Shown here: positions 40,805 through 49,410 of the stretch, piece after piece | Numbering within the stretch: the first letter of the stretch is position 1 | Layout: each line of letters starts with the position of its first letter | Translations under genes and position numbers: made by a program | Notes under the pieces: model-generated | What the model saw: the letters and a program-made list of their open reading frames with translations, nothing else | What the model was told of the DNA's origin: nothing | Database searches by the model: none | DNA from: SZAS-103 sp036496805 | GTDB taxonomy: Bacteria > Pseudomonadota > Gammaproteobacteria > Xanthomonadales > Xanthomonadaceae | Assembly: GCA_036496805.1 (NCBI GenBank) | Contig: DASXKN010000035.1 | Span: 62,001-126,000, forward strand | Length of the DNA: 64,000 bases | Direction: 5' to 3'

Positions 40805-40835
40805 TCGTCATCCCCGCGAAGGCGGGGATCCACCC
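40805..40835. repeat. REP-like GTCATCCCCGCGAAGGCGGG palindrome
   Basis: ATCCCCGC (40810-40817) pairs with GCGGGGAT (40822-40829). This type of dispersed proteobacterial palindrome (CGTCATtCCCGCGAAgGCGGG) is common between genes. One copy is recognised in this window, between the M13 gene and coq7. Confidence 0.7.
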
Positions 40836-40974
40836 AGGTGGTATCTGCTCGGTCTTGGAGCCCAAGGACAAGATCAACATCGAGCAAGATCAGGCTCAAG
40901 AGCGTTTCGCGTCGATGACAATGCTGCCGACAGCAAACAAGAAGACAGTGGCCGGTGCGAAGCCGGAGTGCGTG

Positions 40975-41622
40975 TCAGATCCGGTACGCCACGGCCTTCA
41001 TCAAACCGCTCGCCACCCGCATCGCGGCCTTGACCGGCGCCGGCAGCGCGCGCGCGCCTGCGTCCTGCGCCTTGTCGGCGTGGCGCGCCTCGTCGGCCTT
41101 CATCACCTGCACGATGGCGCGGCTGCGCGCGTCGGCTTCGGGGAGCGATTGCAGGTGTTCGTCGAGGTGGGCTTCGACCTGGCGTTCGGTCTCGACCACG
41201 AAGCCGAGGTTCCAGCCGTCGCCACGCAGGCCCGCGAGCAGGCCGATCGCGTAGCTGCCCGCGTACCAGAGCGGGTTGAGCAGGCTGGGGCGGCTGTCGA
41301 GTTCGCGCAGGCGCTGCCCGCACCATGCAAGGTGATCGGTTTCCTCGGCGGCCGCTGCGAGAAGCTGGGTGCGGGTATCGGTGTCGCGTGCGACCGCGGC
41401 CTGGCCGTAGTACAGCGCCTGCGCGCAGACCTCGCCGACGTGGTTGACCCGCATCAGCCCCACCGCGTGGCGGCGCTGGGAGGCATCGAGTTCGCCGTCG
41501 ACCAGTTGGCCCGCGGGATTGGCCGTGCGCGCGGCGGGTTGCGCGATCAGGGCGCTGGTCAGCGCGTGCTCGGCCTCGATGAGCAGGCGGTCGAGGCGAC
41601 TGTAGCGGCGGGTGGCGTTCAT
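40975..41622 (-). CDS. coq7: Demethoxyubiquinone hydroxylase (Coq7 type)
   Basis: A 215-residue di-iron hydroxylase that adds the final ring hydroxyl in ubiquinone synthesis. Ligand motifs: LMRVNHVGEVCAQALYYGQ, AAEETDHLAWCGQRL (ExxH), VVETERQVEAHL and MKADEARHADKA (ExxH). A C-terminal hydrophobic helix (VKAAMRVASGLMKAVAYRI) suggests membrane association. It overlaps the Fe-S protein gene upstream by 4 nt (ATGA). The longer frame to 41709 lies within that gene. Confidence 0.95.
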   Translation of the reverse strand: MNATRRYSRLDRLLIEAEHALTSALIAQPAARTANPAGQLVDGELDASQRRHAVGLMRVNHVGEVCAQALYYGQAAVARDTDTRTQLLAAAAEETDHLAWCGQRLRELDSRPSLLNPLWYAGSYAIGLLAGLRGDGWNLGFVVETERQVEAHLDEHLQSLPEADARSRAIVQVMKADEARHADKAQDAGARALPAPVKAAMRVASGLMKAVAYRI

Positions 41623-42806
41623 GCGGCGGTTTCGACGAGGTGTCCGGCGAGGAATTCGAGCGGATGCTGCACGCGCACCGGTGCGCCGTTCGACAGGTGC
41701 AGCCGGCAACCGATGTTCGCCGAAAGCAGCAGGCTCGCGCCACTGGCGGCGAAGGCGTCCAGCACCGGCCGGCGCAGCGCAGTCGCGCGCGCGGGTTGGT
41801 CGAACATGTAGGTGCCCGCGGCGCCGCAGCAGCCGGTGTCGCGCAGTTCGACCAGGTCAAGTTGTGGGATCCGCGAGAGCAGGGTGCGCAACGCCTTGTC
41901 GCTTTTCACGACCGCGCGCTGGGTGCAGGGCACATGCAGGGCGACACGCGTGCCGGATGGACGGAAGCGCAGCCTCTCCGCGTGGGCGAGGAGGAAGACG
42001 CAGGCATCATGCACCGGCGCATGGTCGGCGAGCGCGACGGCGATCGACTCGTGGCAGCCGGTCGCGGTCGTCAGCACCGGGATGGCGGCGGCAAACGCGG
42101 CGCGGTTGCGCTGCGCGAGATCGCTCGCCTCGTTCGTATTGCCCGCATGCGCGTGCACGGCGCCGCAGCAGGTTTGCGCTTGCGGCACGACCACGTCGAT
42201 GCCGGCTGCATGGCACAGCTTCGCGAGTGCGGCATGCGTATCGCCGTCGTAGCGTCGCGCCACGCAGCCCAGGAACAGGGCAACGCGCGGTGGCGAAACA
42301 TCTCCGGCGTCATGGCGTGCAGCATCGATCCGGGTACGCGACGGCGGACGCTGCAGCAATCGCGACCGCAGCCCTCGTGGCAACAGCCGGTACAGCACGC
42401 GGTACGCTCCCAGCAGGCGATCCAGCAACAGCGGTCGCGCGGTCAGCCATTCCAGCGCGCGCTGGCTCCGCGACGGTTGCCGCCGCTGGCGTTGCCGCTG
42501 CCTGACCTCGACCAGCAATTCCCCATAGGCGACGCCAGCCGGACAGACCGCTTCGCAGCGCCGGCAGCCCAGGCAGTGATCCAGGTGCGCGTCGGCGATC
42601 GGGTCCGGGATCAGCGAGCCATCGGCAAGGCCACGCGCCAGCGCAATGCGGCCGCGCGGCGACTCGGTTTCCGCGCGATCGAGGCGATAGGTCGGGCAAT
42701 GCGGAAGGCACAGCCCGCACTGCACGCAGCGGTCGGCCAGCGCGATCAGCGGATCGGCGATCGCGCGCCCGCTGGACCTGGCATCGGCTGGCGCGGGGAA
42801 GGACAT
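41619..42806 (-). CDS. GlcF/LldE-type iron-sulfur protein with CCG domains
   Basis: 395 residues. Two 4Fe-4S clusters near the N terminus: CVQCGLCLPHCP (near 28-39) and CLGCRRCEAVCP (near 78-89). Two CCG modules follow: CCGAVHAHAGNTNEA and CCGAAGTYMFDQPA, the heterodisulfide-reductase-type cysteine motif. This is the layout of the glycolate oxidase Fe-S subunit GlcF, but no glcD or glcE lies alongside, so its FAD partner must be elsewhere. It overlaps coq7, which suggests delivery of electrons to quinone. Confidence 0.88.
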   Translation of the reverse strand: MSFPAPADARSSGRAIADPLIALADRCVQCGLCLPHCPTYRLDRAETESPRGRIALARGLADGSLIPDPIADAHLDHCLGCRRCEAVCPAGVAYGELLVEVRQRQRQRRQPSRSQRALEWLTARPLLLDRLLGAYRVLYRLLPRGLRSRLLQRPPSRTRIDAARHDAGDVSPPRVALFLGCVARRYDGDTHAALAKLCHAAGIDVVVPQAQTCCGAVHAHAGNTNEASDLAQRNRAAFAAAIPVLTTATGCHESIAVALADHAPVHDACVFLLAHAERLRFRPSGTRVALHVPCTQRAVVKSDKALRTLLSRIPQLDLVELRDTGCCGAAGTYMFDQPARATALRRPVLDAFAASGASLLLSANIGCRLHLSNGAPVRVQHPLEFLAGHLVETAA

Positions 42807-42910
42807 GCACCGGATGCTAGCACGCGTGTCCGGGACGACTTGCCATGCCCGCCGAAGGCCGCTATCATTCCGCCTCTTTGCTACCCCTAAACCGTTCCCG
42901 CGGAGCTGCG

Positions 42911-43339
42911 ATGACTACTTTCAGCGCCAAGTCGGAGACCGTGAAGCGCGACTGGTATCTGGTGGACGCCTCGGGCAAGACCCTTGGCCGCCTGTGCTCC
43001 GAGCTCGCTTCCCGCCTCCGCGGCAAGCACAAGCCGGTGTTCACCCCGCACGTGGACACGGGCGACTATCTCGTCGTCATCAACGCCGAGAAGATCGCCG
43101 TCACCGGCAAGAAGATGGACGACAAGATGTATTACCGGTTCACCGGCTACATCGGCAACATGAAGTCCGAGACCCTTGGACAGGTGCTGGCCCGCAAGCC
43201 CGAGCGCGTGATCGAGATCGGCGTGAAGGGCATGCTGCCGAAGAATCCGCTGGGCCGCGCGATGTTCCGCAAGCTCAAGGTCTACAAGGGCAGCGAGCAT
43301 CCGCACGAAGCGCAGCAGCCGCAGGTCCTGGACCTGTAA
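42911..43339 (+). CDS. rplM: 50S ribosomal protein L13
   Basis: 142 residues, exactly the usual length. MTTFSAKSETVKRDWYLVDASGKTLGRLCSELASRLRGKHKPVFTPHVDTGDYLVVINAEKI and GMLPKNPLGRAMFRKLKVYKGSEHPHEAQQP are diagnostic. The start is chosen at the conserved MTTFSAK with an AGCTGCG leader. It forms an operon with rpsI 63 bp downstream. Confidence 0.99.
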   Translation: MTTFSAKSETVKRDWYLVDASGKTLGRLCSELASRLRGKHKPVFTPHVDTGDYLVVINAEKIAVTGKKMDDKMYYRFTGYIGNMKSETLGQVLARKPERVIEIGVKGMLPKNPLGRAMFRKLKVYKGSEHPHEAQQPQVLDL

Positions 43340-43402
43340 TTCGACGCGAATCCGTTCGCAGGAACCTGCGCATCCGTGCGCGGACTTTTCAAGAGAAGCA
43401 AT

Positions 43403-43798
43403 ATGCCCGCACAGCCCAACTACGGCACCGGCCGCCGCAAGTCCTCCACCGCCCGCGTGTTCCTGCGCAGCGGCGGCAGCGGCAAGATCACGGTCAACGA
43501 GCGTCCGCTCGACGAGTTCTTCGGTCGCGAGACCTCGCGCATGATCGTGCGCCAGCCGCTCGAACTGACCCGCCACACCGAGACCTTCGACATCCAGGTC
43601 ACGGTCGCCGGCGGCGGCAGCACGGGCCAGGCCGGTGCGATCCGCCTCGGCATCGCGCGCGCGCTGGTCGAGTACGACGAGACCCTCAAGTCCGACCTGC
43701 GCAAGGCCGGGTTCGTCACGCGCGATGCGCGCGAGGTCGAGCGCAAGAAGGTCGGCCTGCACAAGGCGCGTCGCGCCACGCAGTTCTCGAAGCGCTGA
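43403..43798 (+). CDS. rpsI: 30S ribosomal protein S9
   Basis: 131 residues ending KKVGLHKARRATQFSKR, the tail that reaches the P-site tRNA. NYGTGRRKSSTARVFLRSGGSGKITVNERPLDEFF and GQAGAIRLGIARALVEYD are conserved. A GAGAAGCAAT leader precedes the ATG. Followed closely by tRNA-Gln. Confidence 0.99.
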   Translation: MPAQPNYGTGRRKSSTARVFLRSGGSGKITVNERPLDEFFGRETSRMIVRQPLELTRHTETFDIQVTVAGGGSTGQAGAIRLGIARALVEYDETLKSDLRKAGFVTRDAREVERKKVGLHKARRATQFSKR

Positions 43799-43854
43799 TC
43801 GAGTCTTTGCGGAACGGTCCGCGCTTCCGGGCGCGGACTTTCAAGAAAGCCTAC

Positions 43855-43929
43855 AGCCCCGTCGCCAAGCGGTAAGGCACCTGACTCTGACTCAGGCATT
43901 CGGTGGTTCGAATCCATCCGGGGCTGCCA
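43855..43929 (+). tRNA. tRNA-Gln (anticodon CTG)
   Basis: 75 nt with encoded CCA. The acceptor stem AGCCCCG pairs with CGGGGCT; D arm CGCCAAGCGGTAAGGC; anticodon stem CCTGA/TCAGG with loop CTCTGAC gives anticodon CTG (reads CAG); T arm GGTGGTTCGAATCCATC; discriminator G then CCA. It lies 56 bp after rpsI in the same direction and is followed by a terminator. Confidence 0.97.
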
Positions 43930-43964
43930 ACCAGAAGTCCGCCGCCACCGGCGACACGGCAACG

Positions 43965-43991
43965 AAAGCCCGCCTCATGGCGGGTTTTTTG
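43965..43991 (+). terminator. Intrinsic terminator after tRNA-Gln
   Basis: AAAGCCCGCC and GGCGGGTTTTTT form a 6-bp GC stem with a TCAT loop and flanking A/T runs. It ends the tRNA transcript (possibly also rplM-rpsI). Confidence 0.88.
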
Positions 43992-44019
43992 TTGATGCCT
44001 TCCGCTATGCTTGTGCTTC

Positions 44020-44568
44020 ATGCGAAGCCGGTCAGTCATCGGAATTCTAGTCGCGGGGATCGCGGCAATCCTCACCGCCTGCGCCGACACCTGGATCAGG
44101 GATCAGGAGCCGAACTCCGGGACGACGGCAGGTGGAAAATCGCCATGGATGGACTACCCGTTCTCCGATGAACTGATCAAGGCCGCGCCTGCGTCATTGA
44201 AAAGTGACGACCTTCTCGTGTTCATCCAGTTGGGAGTGTGGGACGCATCCGGTCGGCGTCCGGATGCCGTGGATTGCTATATGCGGAGCGATCCCTTCAA
44301 GTGCCTGCTGCAGGCCAGGGAAAAGAGCCGGCCGGCGCGGATCGACGTCGAGACACCCGCAACGGACGTGGTATTCGGCTGGGGCGCGGCGGTGGCGCCC
44401 GATCGCACGATCAGCATCTTTCACTACGTGCACGATTACACGGTTTGTCACAGCCGCTATTGCCTGGACGTCGAATACTTCAAGTGCGAGAAGCCTGCCG
44501 CGCTTGACACTCACGCGATGCAACGAACCCTCTGCGAACAACCCTACTTCGGACTCGACAAGCAATGA
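44020..44568 (+). CDS. Hypothetical lipoprotein upstream of fahA
   Basis: 182 residues from the ATG at 44020 (TTG at 44011 rejected). Lipobox LTAC (Cys near 21). Six further Cys (DCYMR, KCLL, VCHSRYC, KCEK, LCEQ) could form disulfides in the periplasm. No family recognised. GC content is lower than in fahA, whose start it overlaps by 4 nt (ATGA). Coupling to homogentisate catabolism looks incidental. Confidence 0.7.
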   Translation: MRSRSVIGILVAGIAAILTACADTWIRDQEPNSGTTAGGKSPWMDYPFSDELIKAAPASLKSDDLLVFIQLGVWDASGRRPDAVDCYMRSDPFKCLLQAREKSRPARIDVETPATDVVFGWGAAVAPDRTISIFHYVHDYTVCHSRYCLDVEYFKCEKPAALDTHAMQRTLCEQPYFGLDKQ

Positions 44569-45548
44569 AACTCGGATCTCTCAAGGAAGGCGGCCGCGAC
44601 GGCAGCCTGATCGTGGTCTCGCGCGACCTCGCGCGCGCGGTGCGCGCCACCGGCATCGCCGACACGATGCAGCGCGCACTGGAGGATTGGTCGAACGCCG
44701 CGCCGCGCCTCAATGCGCTCTCCGAGAAACTCGAAGCGGGCCACGCCGAAGGCGCCTTCGACCTCGACACGGCCCAGCTTGCCGCGCCGCTGCCGCGCGC
44801 CTACGAGTTCGTCGACGGCAGCGCCTACCTCCCGCATGTCGAGCGCGTGCGCCGCGCGCGCGGCGCCGAGGTGCCGGCGAGCTTCTACACCGATCCGCTG
44901 ATGTACCAGGCCGTCAGCGCCGGCTTCTACGGCCCGCGCGACCCGGTGCTGGTGCCAAGCGAGTCGTACGGCATCGACCTCGAAGCCGAGGTCGTGGTGG
45001 TGACCGACGACGTACCGGTCGCGGTCACGCCTGAACAGGCGACCAGCCATATCCAGCTCATCGGCCTGGTCAACGACGTCAGCCTGCGCAACCTGATCCC
45101 GCCGGAACTGGCCAAGGGTTTCGGCTTCCTGCAGTCCAAGCCGCGCTCGGCCCTGTCGCCGGTCTTCGTCACGCCCGACGAGCTCGGCGATGCATGGAAG
45201 GACAACAAGGTCCACCTGGCGATGCTCACCCATATCAACGGCGCCTGGTTCGGCGCGCCGGAAGCGGGCGTGGACATGCAGTTCGATTTCGCCCAACTGG
45301 TCGCGCATGCGGCCAGGACGCGGCCGCTCTCGGCCGGCACGATCGTCGGCTCGGGCACGGTGGCCAACCAGGACACCTCGCTGGGCGCCTCCTGCTTCGC
45401 CGAGAAGCGCACGGTGGAGACGCTGGAGACCGGCGCGCCGATCACGCCTTTCATGTCGTTCGGCGACACGGTGCGGATCGAGATGCTCGACCGCGAGGGT
45501 CGCAGCGTGTTCGGAGCCATAGAGCAAGTCATCCGCAAGGCCGGCTGA
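44565..45548 (+). CDS. fahA: Fumarylacetoacetate hydrolase
   Basis: 327 residues. Cleaves fumarylacetoacetate to fumarate and acetoacetate, ending tyrosine breakdown. The FAH fold is clear: VPASFYTDPLMYQAVSAGFYGPRDPV, SYGIDLEAEVVVVTDDVP (metal Glu pair), IGLVNDVSLRNLIP and GTIVGSGTVANQD. Starts MKLGSLKEGGRDGSLIVVSRDL, a shorter bacterial type than the eukaryotic enzyme. Cotranscribed with maiA. Confidence 0.94.
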   Translation: MKLGSLKEGGRDGSLIVVSRDLARAVRATGIADTMQRALEDWSNAAPRLNALSEKLEAGHAEGAFDLDTAQLAAPLPRAYEFVDGSAYLPHVERVRRARGAEVPASFYTDPLMYQAVSAGFYGPRDPVLVPSESYGIDLEAEVVVVTDDVPVAVTPEQATSHIQLIGLVNDVSLRNLIPPELAKGFGFLQSKPRSALSPVFVTPDELGDAWKDNKVHLAMLTHINGAWFGAPEAGVDMQFDFAQLVAHAARTRPLSAGTIVGSGTVANQDTSLGASCFAEKRTVETLETGAPITPFMSFGDTVRIEMLDREGRSVFGAIEQVIRKAG

Positions 45549-45685
45549 ACCGCCGCGCCTGCCGTTGGGGCCCAGCCGGCGACCGTGCGTCGGGCCAGCC
45601 ACCGGGGCGCGGTCCGGGCGCTTTCCATCGTTGCCCGCAACCGCTAGCCTGCGAAGCGGCGGCGCTGCGGGGAAGGGCGGGAAGC

Positions 45686-46357
45686 ATGAACGGCCATGAA
45701 AAATTGCGGCTCTACAGCTATTGGCGCTCGAGCGCGGCTTATCGCGTGCGCATCGCCCTGAACCTCAAGCGCCTGCCGTACGAAACCGTGCCCGTGCACC
45801 TGCTCGAGGAGGGCGGCCGGCAGCACACGCTGGAATACCGGGCCGTCCAGCCGCAGGCCCTGGTGCCGGCGCTGATGCATGGCAACCGCGTCCTGCGCCA
45901 GTCGATGGCGATCATCGAATACCTCGACGAGACCTGGCCCGATCCGCCGCTGCTGCCGGCTACCGCGCGCGACCGCGCCCGCGCCCGCGCGATCGCGCAG
46001 GCGGTCGCCTGCGACATCCACCCGCTGAACAACCTGCGGGTGATGCAGTATTTCGAGAACGAGTGGAACGTGCCGCACCCCGAGCGCGACGAGTGGGTGC
46101 GCCACTGGATCCGCGAGGGCCTGGGCGCGGTCGAGAACATGCTCGCCGAGCACCTGTCGACTGGCACCTTCTGCGACGGCGAACAGCCGGGATTGGCCGA
46201 CTGCTGCCTCATCCCGCAGGTGTTCAACGCGCGCCGCTTCAGCGTCGAACTCGATCCCTATCCGACGATCCGCCGCATCCACGACGCCTGCATGAAACTG
46301 CCTGCTTTCGACCTGGCACGGCCGGAGCGGCAGCCAGATGCGCCGGCTCCCACCTGA
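45686..46357 (+). CDS. maiA: Maleylacetoacetate isomerase (zeta-class GST)
   Basis: A 223-residue zeta glutathione transferase that isomerises maleylacetoacetate to fumarylacetoacetate. The N-terminal thioredoxin-like signature LYSYWRSSAAYRVRIALNLKRLPYE contains the catalytic SSxxxR. QSMAIIEYLDE binds the glutathione gamma-Glu. The C-terminal helical domain ends PTIRRIHDACMKLPAFDLARPERQPDA. ATG at 45686 with GGGAAG upstream. It follows fahA by 137 bp. Confidence 0.94.
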   Translation: MNGHEKLRLYSYWRSSAAYRVRIALNLKRLPYETVPVHLLEEGGRQHTLEYRAVQPQALVPALMHGNRVLRQSMAIIEYLDETWPDPPLLPATARDRARARAIAQAVACDIHPLNNLRVMQYFENEWNVPHPERDEWVRHWIREGLGAVENMLAEHLSTGTFCDGEQPGLADCCLIPQVFNARRFSVELDPYPTIRRIHDACMKLPAFDLARPERQPDAPAPT

Positions 46358-46414
46358 CCAGCAGGACCGGCTGCACTTCCGGACAAGTCCGCGAAGGACT
46401 TGTCCAGGCGATCG

Positions 46415-47536
46415 CTAGATCGTGCCCGCCGGCGGCGGCGTGAACACTTCCGCGTAGGGATCGTGCTCGCCCTGCGCGCCTTCCGAGAGGCGGATCTTGA
46501 GGGCCAGGCCGTCGCGCGAATCGGCCTTGCGCAGCACCTCTTCCAGCTCGGCCTTGCCGTCCTTGTACAGGCGGTACAGCGACTGGTCGAAGCTGTGCAT
46601 GCCTTCCTCCAGCGATTCCTCCATCGCCTGCTTGACCTCGTGCACCTCGCCGCGGCGGATCAGGTCGCGGATCAGCGGCGTGTTGATCAGGATCTCGCTC
46701 GCGGGCAGGCGCCTGCCGTCCACGCCGATCACCAGGCGCTGCGAGATCACCGCCTTCAGGTTCAGCGCCAGGTTCATCAGGATGTTCTTGTGCGCCGACT
46801 CCGGGAAAAAGTTGAGGATGCGCTCCAGGGTCTGGTCGGCGTTGTTCGAGTGCAGGGTCGCCAGGCACAGGTGGCCGGTTTCGGCGAAGGCGATCGCCGC
46901 TTCCATCGTGGTCGCATCGAGGATCTCGCCGATCAGGATCAGATCGGGTGCTTCACGCATCGCGTTCTTGAGCGCATTGTGGAAGGCATGGGTATCCAGG
47001 CCGACCTCACGCTGGTTGACGATCGACTTCTTGTGCCGGTGCAGGAATTCGATCGGGTCCTCGATCGTGAGGATGTGGCCGGTCGTGCTGGTGTTGCGGT
47101 GGTCGATCATCGCGGCGAGCGTGGTGGACTTGCCCGAGCCGGTCGAGCCGACGAGCAGCACCAGGCCGCGCGGCTCCATCACGATGTCCTTGATGATCGA
47201 GGGCAGCTTGAGGTCCTCGACGCTCGGGATCTCGCTCTTGATCGAGCGGATCACCATGCCCAGCTCGCCGCGTTGCTTGAACACGTTGACGCGGAAACGG
47301 CCGGCCTCGCTGACCGAGATCGCCATGTTCATTTCCAGGTCGCGCTCGAACACCGCGACCTGGGTTTCGTCCATCAGCGAATAGGCGATCTTCTTGACCA
47401 GGCCCGGCGGCAGGCCGGTATTGCCCAGCGCATAGAGCTTGCCCTCGACCTTCATGTTCACCGGCGCTCCGGTGGTCAGGAAGAGGTCGGAGGCGTTCTT
47501 CTCCGCCATCAGCTTCAGGAAGTATTCGATGTCCAT
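46415..47536 (-). CDS. pilU: Type IV pilus retraction ATPase PilU
   Basis: 373 residues. MDIEYFLKLMAEKNASDLFLTTGAPVNMKVEGKLYALG is the PilU-type N terminus. Walker A GSTGSGKST (near 130-138), Asp box GHILTIEDPIEF, Walker B APDLILIGEI and His box ATLHSNNADQTL. The C-terminal tail past 345 (SEGAQGEHDPYAEVFTPPPAGTI) is longer than in PilT, as expected for PilU. It assists PilT in pilus retraction. The usual upstream pilT is not adjacent here (DUF4398 diverges instead). Start chosen at 47536 with GGGGAA upstream. Confidence 0.93.
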   Translation of the reverse strand: MDIEYFLKLMAEKNASDLFLTTGAPVNMKVEGKLYALGNTGLPPGLVKKIAYSLMDETQVAVFERDLEMNMAISVSEAGRFRVNVFKQRGELGMVIRSIKSEIPSVEDLKLPSIIKDIVMEPRGLVLLVGSTGSGKSTTLAAMIDHRNTSTTGHILTIEDPIEFLHRHKKSIVNQREVGLDTHAFHNALKNAMREAPDLILIGEILDATTMEAAIAFAETGHLCLATLHSNNADQTLERILNFFPESAHKNILMNLALNLKAVISQRLVIGVDGRRLPASEILINTPLIRDLIRRGEVHEVKQAMEESLEEGMHSFDQSLYRLYKDGKAELEEVLRKADSRDGLALKIRLSEGAQGEHDPYAEVFTPPPAGTI

Positions 47537-47630
47537 CGTATGGATTCCCCGTTCGGTGGATGCGGTCGTTGCAAGCCTGCCGCCGGCTTCGGACAATAGC
47601 AGTGACGGCCACCGTCCCCGTGGATTTGTT

Positions 47631-48014
47631 ATGACACCATCGCGGCGAAAAATCCATCGTACCCTTGTCACGGTCGCTCTGCTCGCCGGACTGGCCGGCT
47701 GCGCCAGCCTGCCGCCTCCGGGCAACGAACTGGGCGCGGCCGACGCGGCCGTTACGGCCGCCGGCACTCCCGACGACGAGCGTTACGCGCCAGACGAACT
47801 GGCCGCGGCCCGCGGCGACCTGGTCGCCGCGAAGGCGGCAATGGCCAAGCAGGACTACGACCGCGCGCGCTGGTTTGCGACGGCGGCGCAGGCTGACGCC
47901 GACTTCGCGCGCGCCAAGGGCCGGGCTCTGGCCGCGCAATCGCAGGTGGCGATCAAGACCGAGGACAATGCCAACCTGCGCCACCGCCTGCTCGACCAAG
48001 AGGCGCTGCCATGA
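47631..48014 (+). CDS. DUF4398 lipoprotein
   Basis: 127 residues with a lipoprotein signal (LVTVALLAGLAGC, Cys near 24). The mature part is one helical DUF4398 domain: YAPDELAAARGDLVAAKAAMAKQDYDRARWFATAAQADADFARAKGRALAAQ. This family is usually encoded right before an OmpA-type protein, as here (overlap ATGA with 48011). It probably acts with it in anchoring the outer membrane to peptidoglycan. Confidence 0.85.
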   Translation: MTPSRRKIHRTLVTVALLAGLAGCASLPPPGNELGAADAAVTAAGTPDDERYAPDELAAARGDLVAAKAAMAKQDYDRARWFATAAQADADFARAKGRALAAQSQVAIKTEDNANLRHRLLDQEALP

Positions 48015-49036
48015 TCTTTTTCAGCCGACGCAGTGAGGCGACCAGGGGCTTTTACGGAGCCACTGCCATGCGCCGTTCGCCCATCGCCATGACGTTCGTG
48101 CTCGCGGTCGCGCTGGCCTTCGGATACGCACGCGCCGAGCCGCCCAGGGACCCGGACCTGCAGCGCCTGGGCGCGCAGCTCGCGGAACTCGACGCCGATC
48201 CGTCGCTGGGCCAGCTCGGCGCGGTTGCGCGGATGAAGGCGCACCAGGCGATCGACGCGCTGGCGCAGACCTCGCCGCGTTCGGACGATCGCAAGCAGGC
48301 CCTGTACATCGCCGAGCGCCGGATGGCGACCGCACGGTTCGCGGCCCAGGCCGAACTGGCCGAGCGCCAGCTCGACCAGCTCGATCGCGAGCACGACCGC
48401 ATCCTGCTCGAAGCCAGCCGCCGCGACGCCGACCGTGCCCGCGAGGAAGCCGAACGCCTGCGCCTGCAGAACAAGGCGCGCGAGGAGGAGACCCAGCGCG
48501 CCGACAGCGAACGCGAGGCGCAACAGGACCAGGCGGCCGGCATCGCCAGCGACGAATCCGATCAGGCCCGCGCGCTGGCCGAAGCCCGCGCCAAGGCGGC
48601 CGCGCTCGCGCAACAGGAAGCCGCGTTGACTGGTGGTGCTTACGCGAAGTCGCCGCTGCCGGCCGCGGGTGAACCGCGTGGCCCGTCGATCAGGGTGTCC
48701 GGATCCGCGTTCGCGCCCGGTGGCTCCGTCCTGCGCAAGGATGCGGGCGCCAGGGCGCAGGTCAAGGCGCTCCTCGCCTTTGTCCAGGAGCATGCCGGGT
48801 CGACGATCCGGATCGAGGGCCATACCGACAACGCGGCCAATCCGCAGAAGAGCCTGTCCCTCTCGCAGCAGCGCGCCGACGCCCTGAAGAACGTGCTGCG
48901 GGCCGCGGGTGTCCCGGCCGGCCGGGTGCAGGCGATTGGCCTGGGCGCAGAGCAGCCGGTGGCGTCCAATGCCACGGCCCAGGGCCGGGAGCGCAACAGC
49001 CGCATCGAAGTGATCGCCTTGCGCAACGCGAATTGA
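48011..49036 (+). CDS. OmpA-family peptidoglycan-associated protein
   Basis: 341 residues. The ATG at 48011 overlaps DUF4398, but the signal peptide proper starts at the Met at 48068 (MRRSPIAMTFVLAVALAFGYARA), which may be the true start. A long helical coiled-coil region (about 45-220: ERQLDQLDREHDRILLEASRRDADRAREEAERLRLQ) precedes a C-terminal OmpA domain (about 230-341): IRVSGSAFAPGGSVLRKDAGARAQVKALLAFV, TIRIEGHTDNAANPQKSLSLSQQRADALKNVL and RNSRIEVI. It binds peptidoglycan from the periplasm. Confidence 0.9.
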   Translation: MIFFSRRSEATRGFYGATAMRRSPIAMTFVLAVALAFGYARAEPPRDPDLQRLGAQLAELDADPSLGQLGAVARMKAHQAIDALAQTSPRSDDRKQALYIAERRMATARFAAQAELAERQLDQLDREHDRILLEASRRDADRAREEAERLRLQNKAREEETQRADSEREAQQDQAAGIASDESDQARALAEARAKAAALAQQEAALTGGAYAKSPLPAAGEPRGPSIRVSGSAFAPGGSVLRKDAGARAQVKALLAFVQEHAGSTIRIEGHTDNAANPQKSLSLSQQRADALKNVLRAAGVPAGRVQAIGLGAEQPVASNATAQGRERNSRIEVIALRNAN

Positions 49037-49410
49037 CCGAAAAATCAACAAGTTGACATCGTCCTTGGCGCTCCTGGCGGATTTTTGGCCAGCGGTCGCC
49101 AAGCCCGGGTCGGAACAGAAGCCTTCGTGCATTCAAGGGCTTGCCGGGTCACTTGCGGGGCTGTGCCGGCAGGAGTAGCGTCAATTTCCCATGTGTCACC
49201 CGATGCATGGAGGATCGGATCTGGCCCATGAGCGCAGTCGATTTTCTGGAGCACCCCGTCGTCTGGAGCAAGCCGCTCCGCGATGCGGGTTCCGGGGTAA
49301 CGGCGCCGCACGCAGTCACGCATCCGAAGACAGAACGCCCCGCCCGATCCTCGAGCGGGGCGTTTGCATTTCCGTCCCTTGAAATTCCGAAGCAGAGGAG
49401 GTCAAGCGCC
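49037..49410. other. 374-bp intergenic region
   Basis: It lies between the OmpA-type gene and the YdcH-like gene. It holds a TTGACA at about 49053 without an obvious -10, a short open frame (ATG near 49228) that runs in frame into YdcH with no stop, and a strong hairpin at 49334-49364. The composition is less GC-biased than the flanks. No convincing gene or tRNA. Confidence 0.5.
49334..49370 (+). terminator. Hairpin upstream of the YdcH-like gene
   Basis: AACGCCCCGC (49334-49343) pairs with GCGGGGCGTT (49355-49364) across 11 nt, followed by TGCATTTCC. A 10-bp perfect stem with a weak U-tract; it could end the OmpA transcript or attenuate YdcH, whose start is 47 bp downstream. Confidence 0.6.

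Noticed and set aside
43855..44568. tRNA-Gln as an integrated-element attachment site
   Set aside because: No integrase, no duplicated tRNA 3' end and normal housekeeping genes follow.
44204..45034. 276-codon frame bridging the lipoprotein gene and fahA
   Set aside because: Arg/Ala-rich alternate frame of fahA without a domain or ribosome-binding site.
49141..49410. N-terminal extension of the YdcH-like protein or a separate small gene at 49228
   Set aside because: No conserved sequence, a strong hairpin interrupts it, and YdcH has its own GAGGAGGT site at the conserved start.
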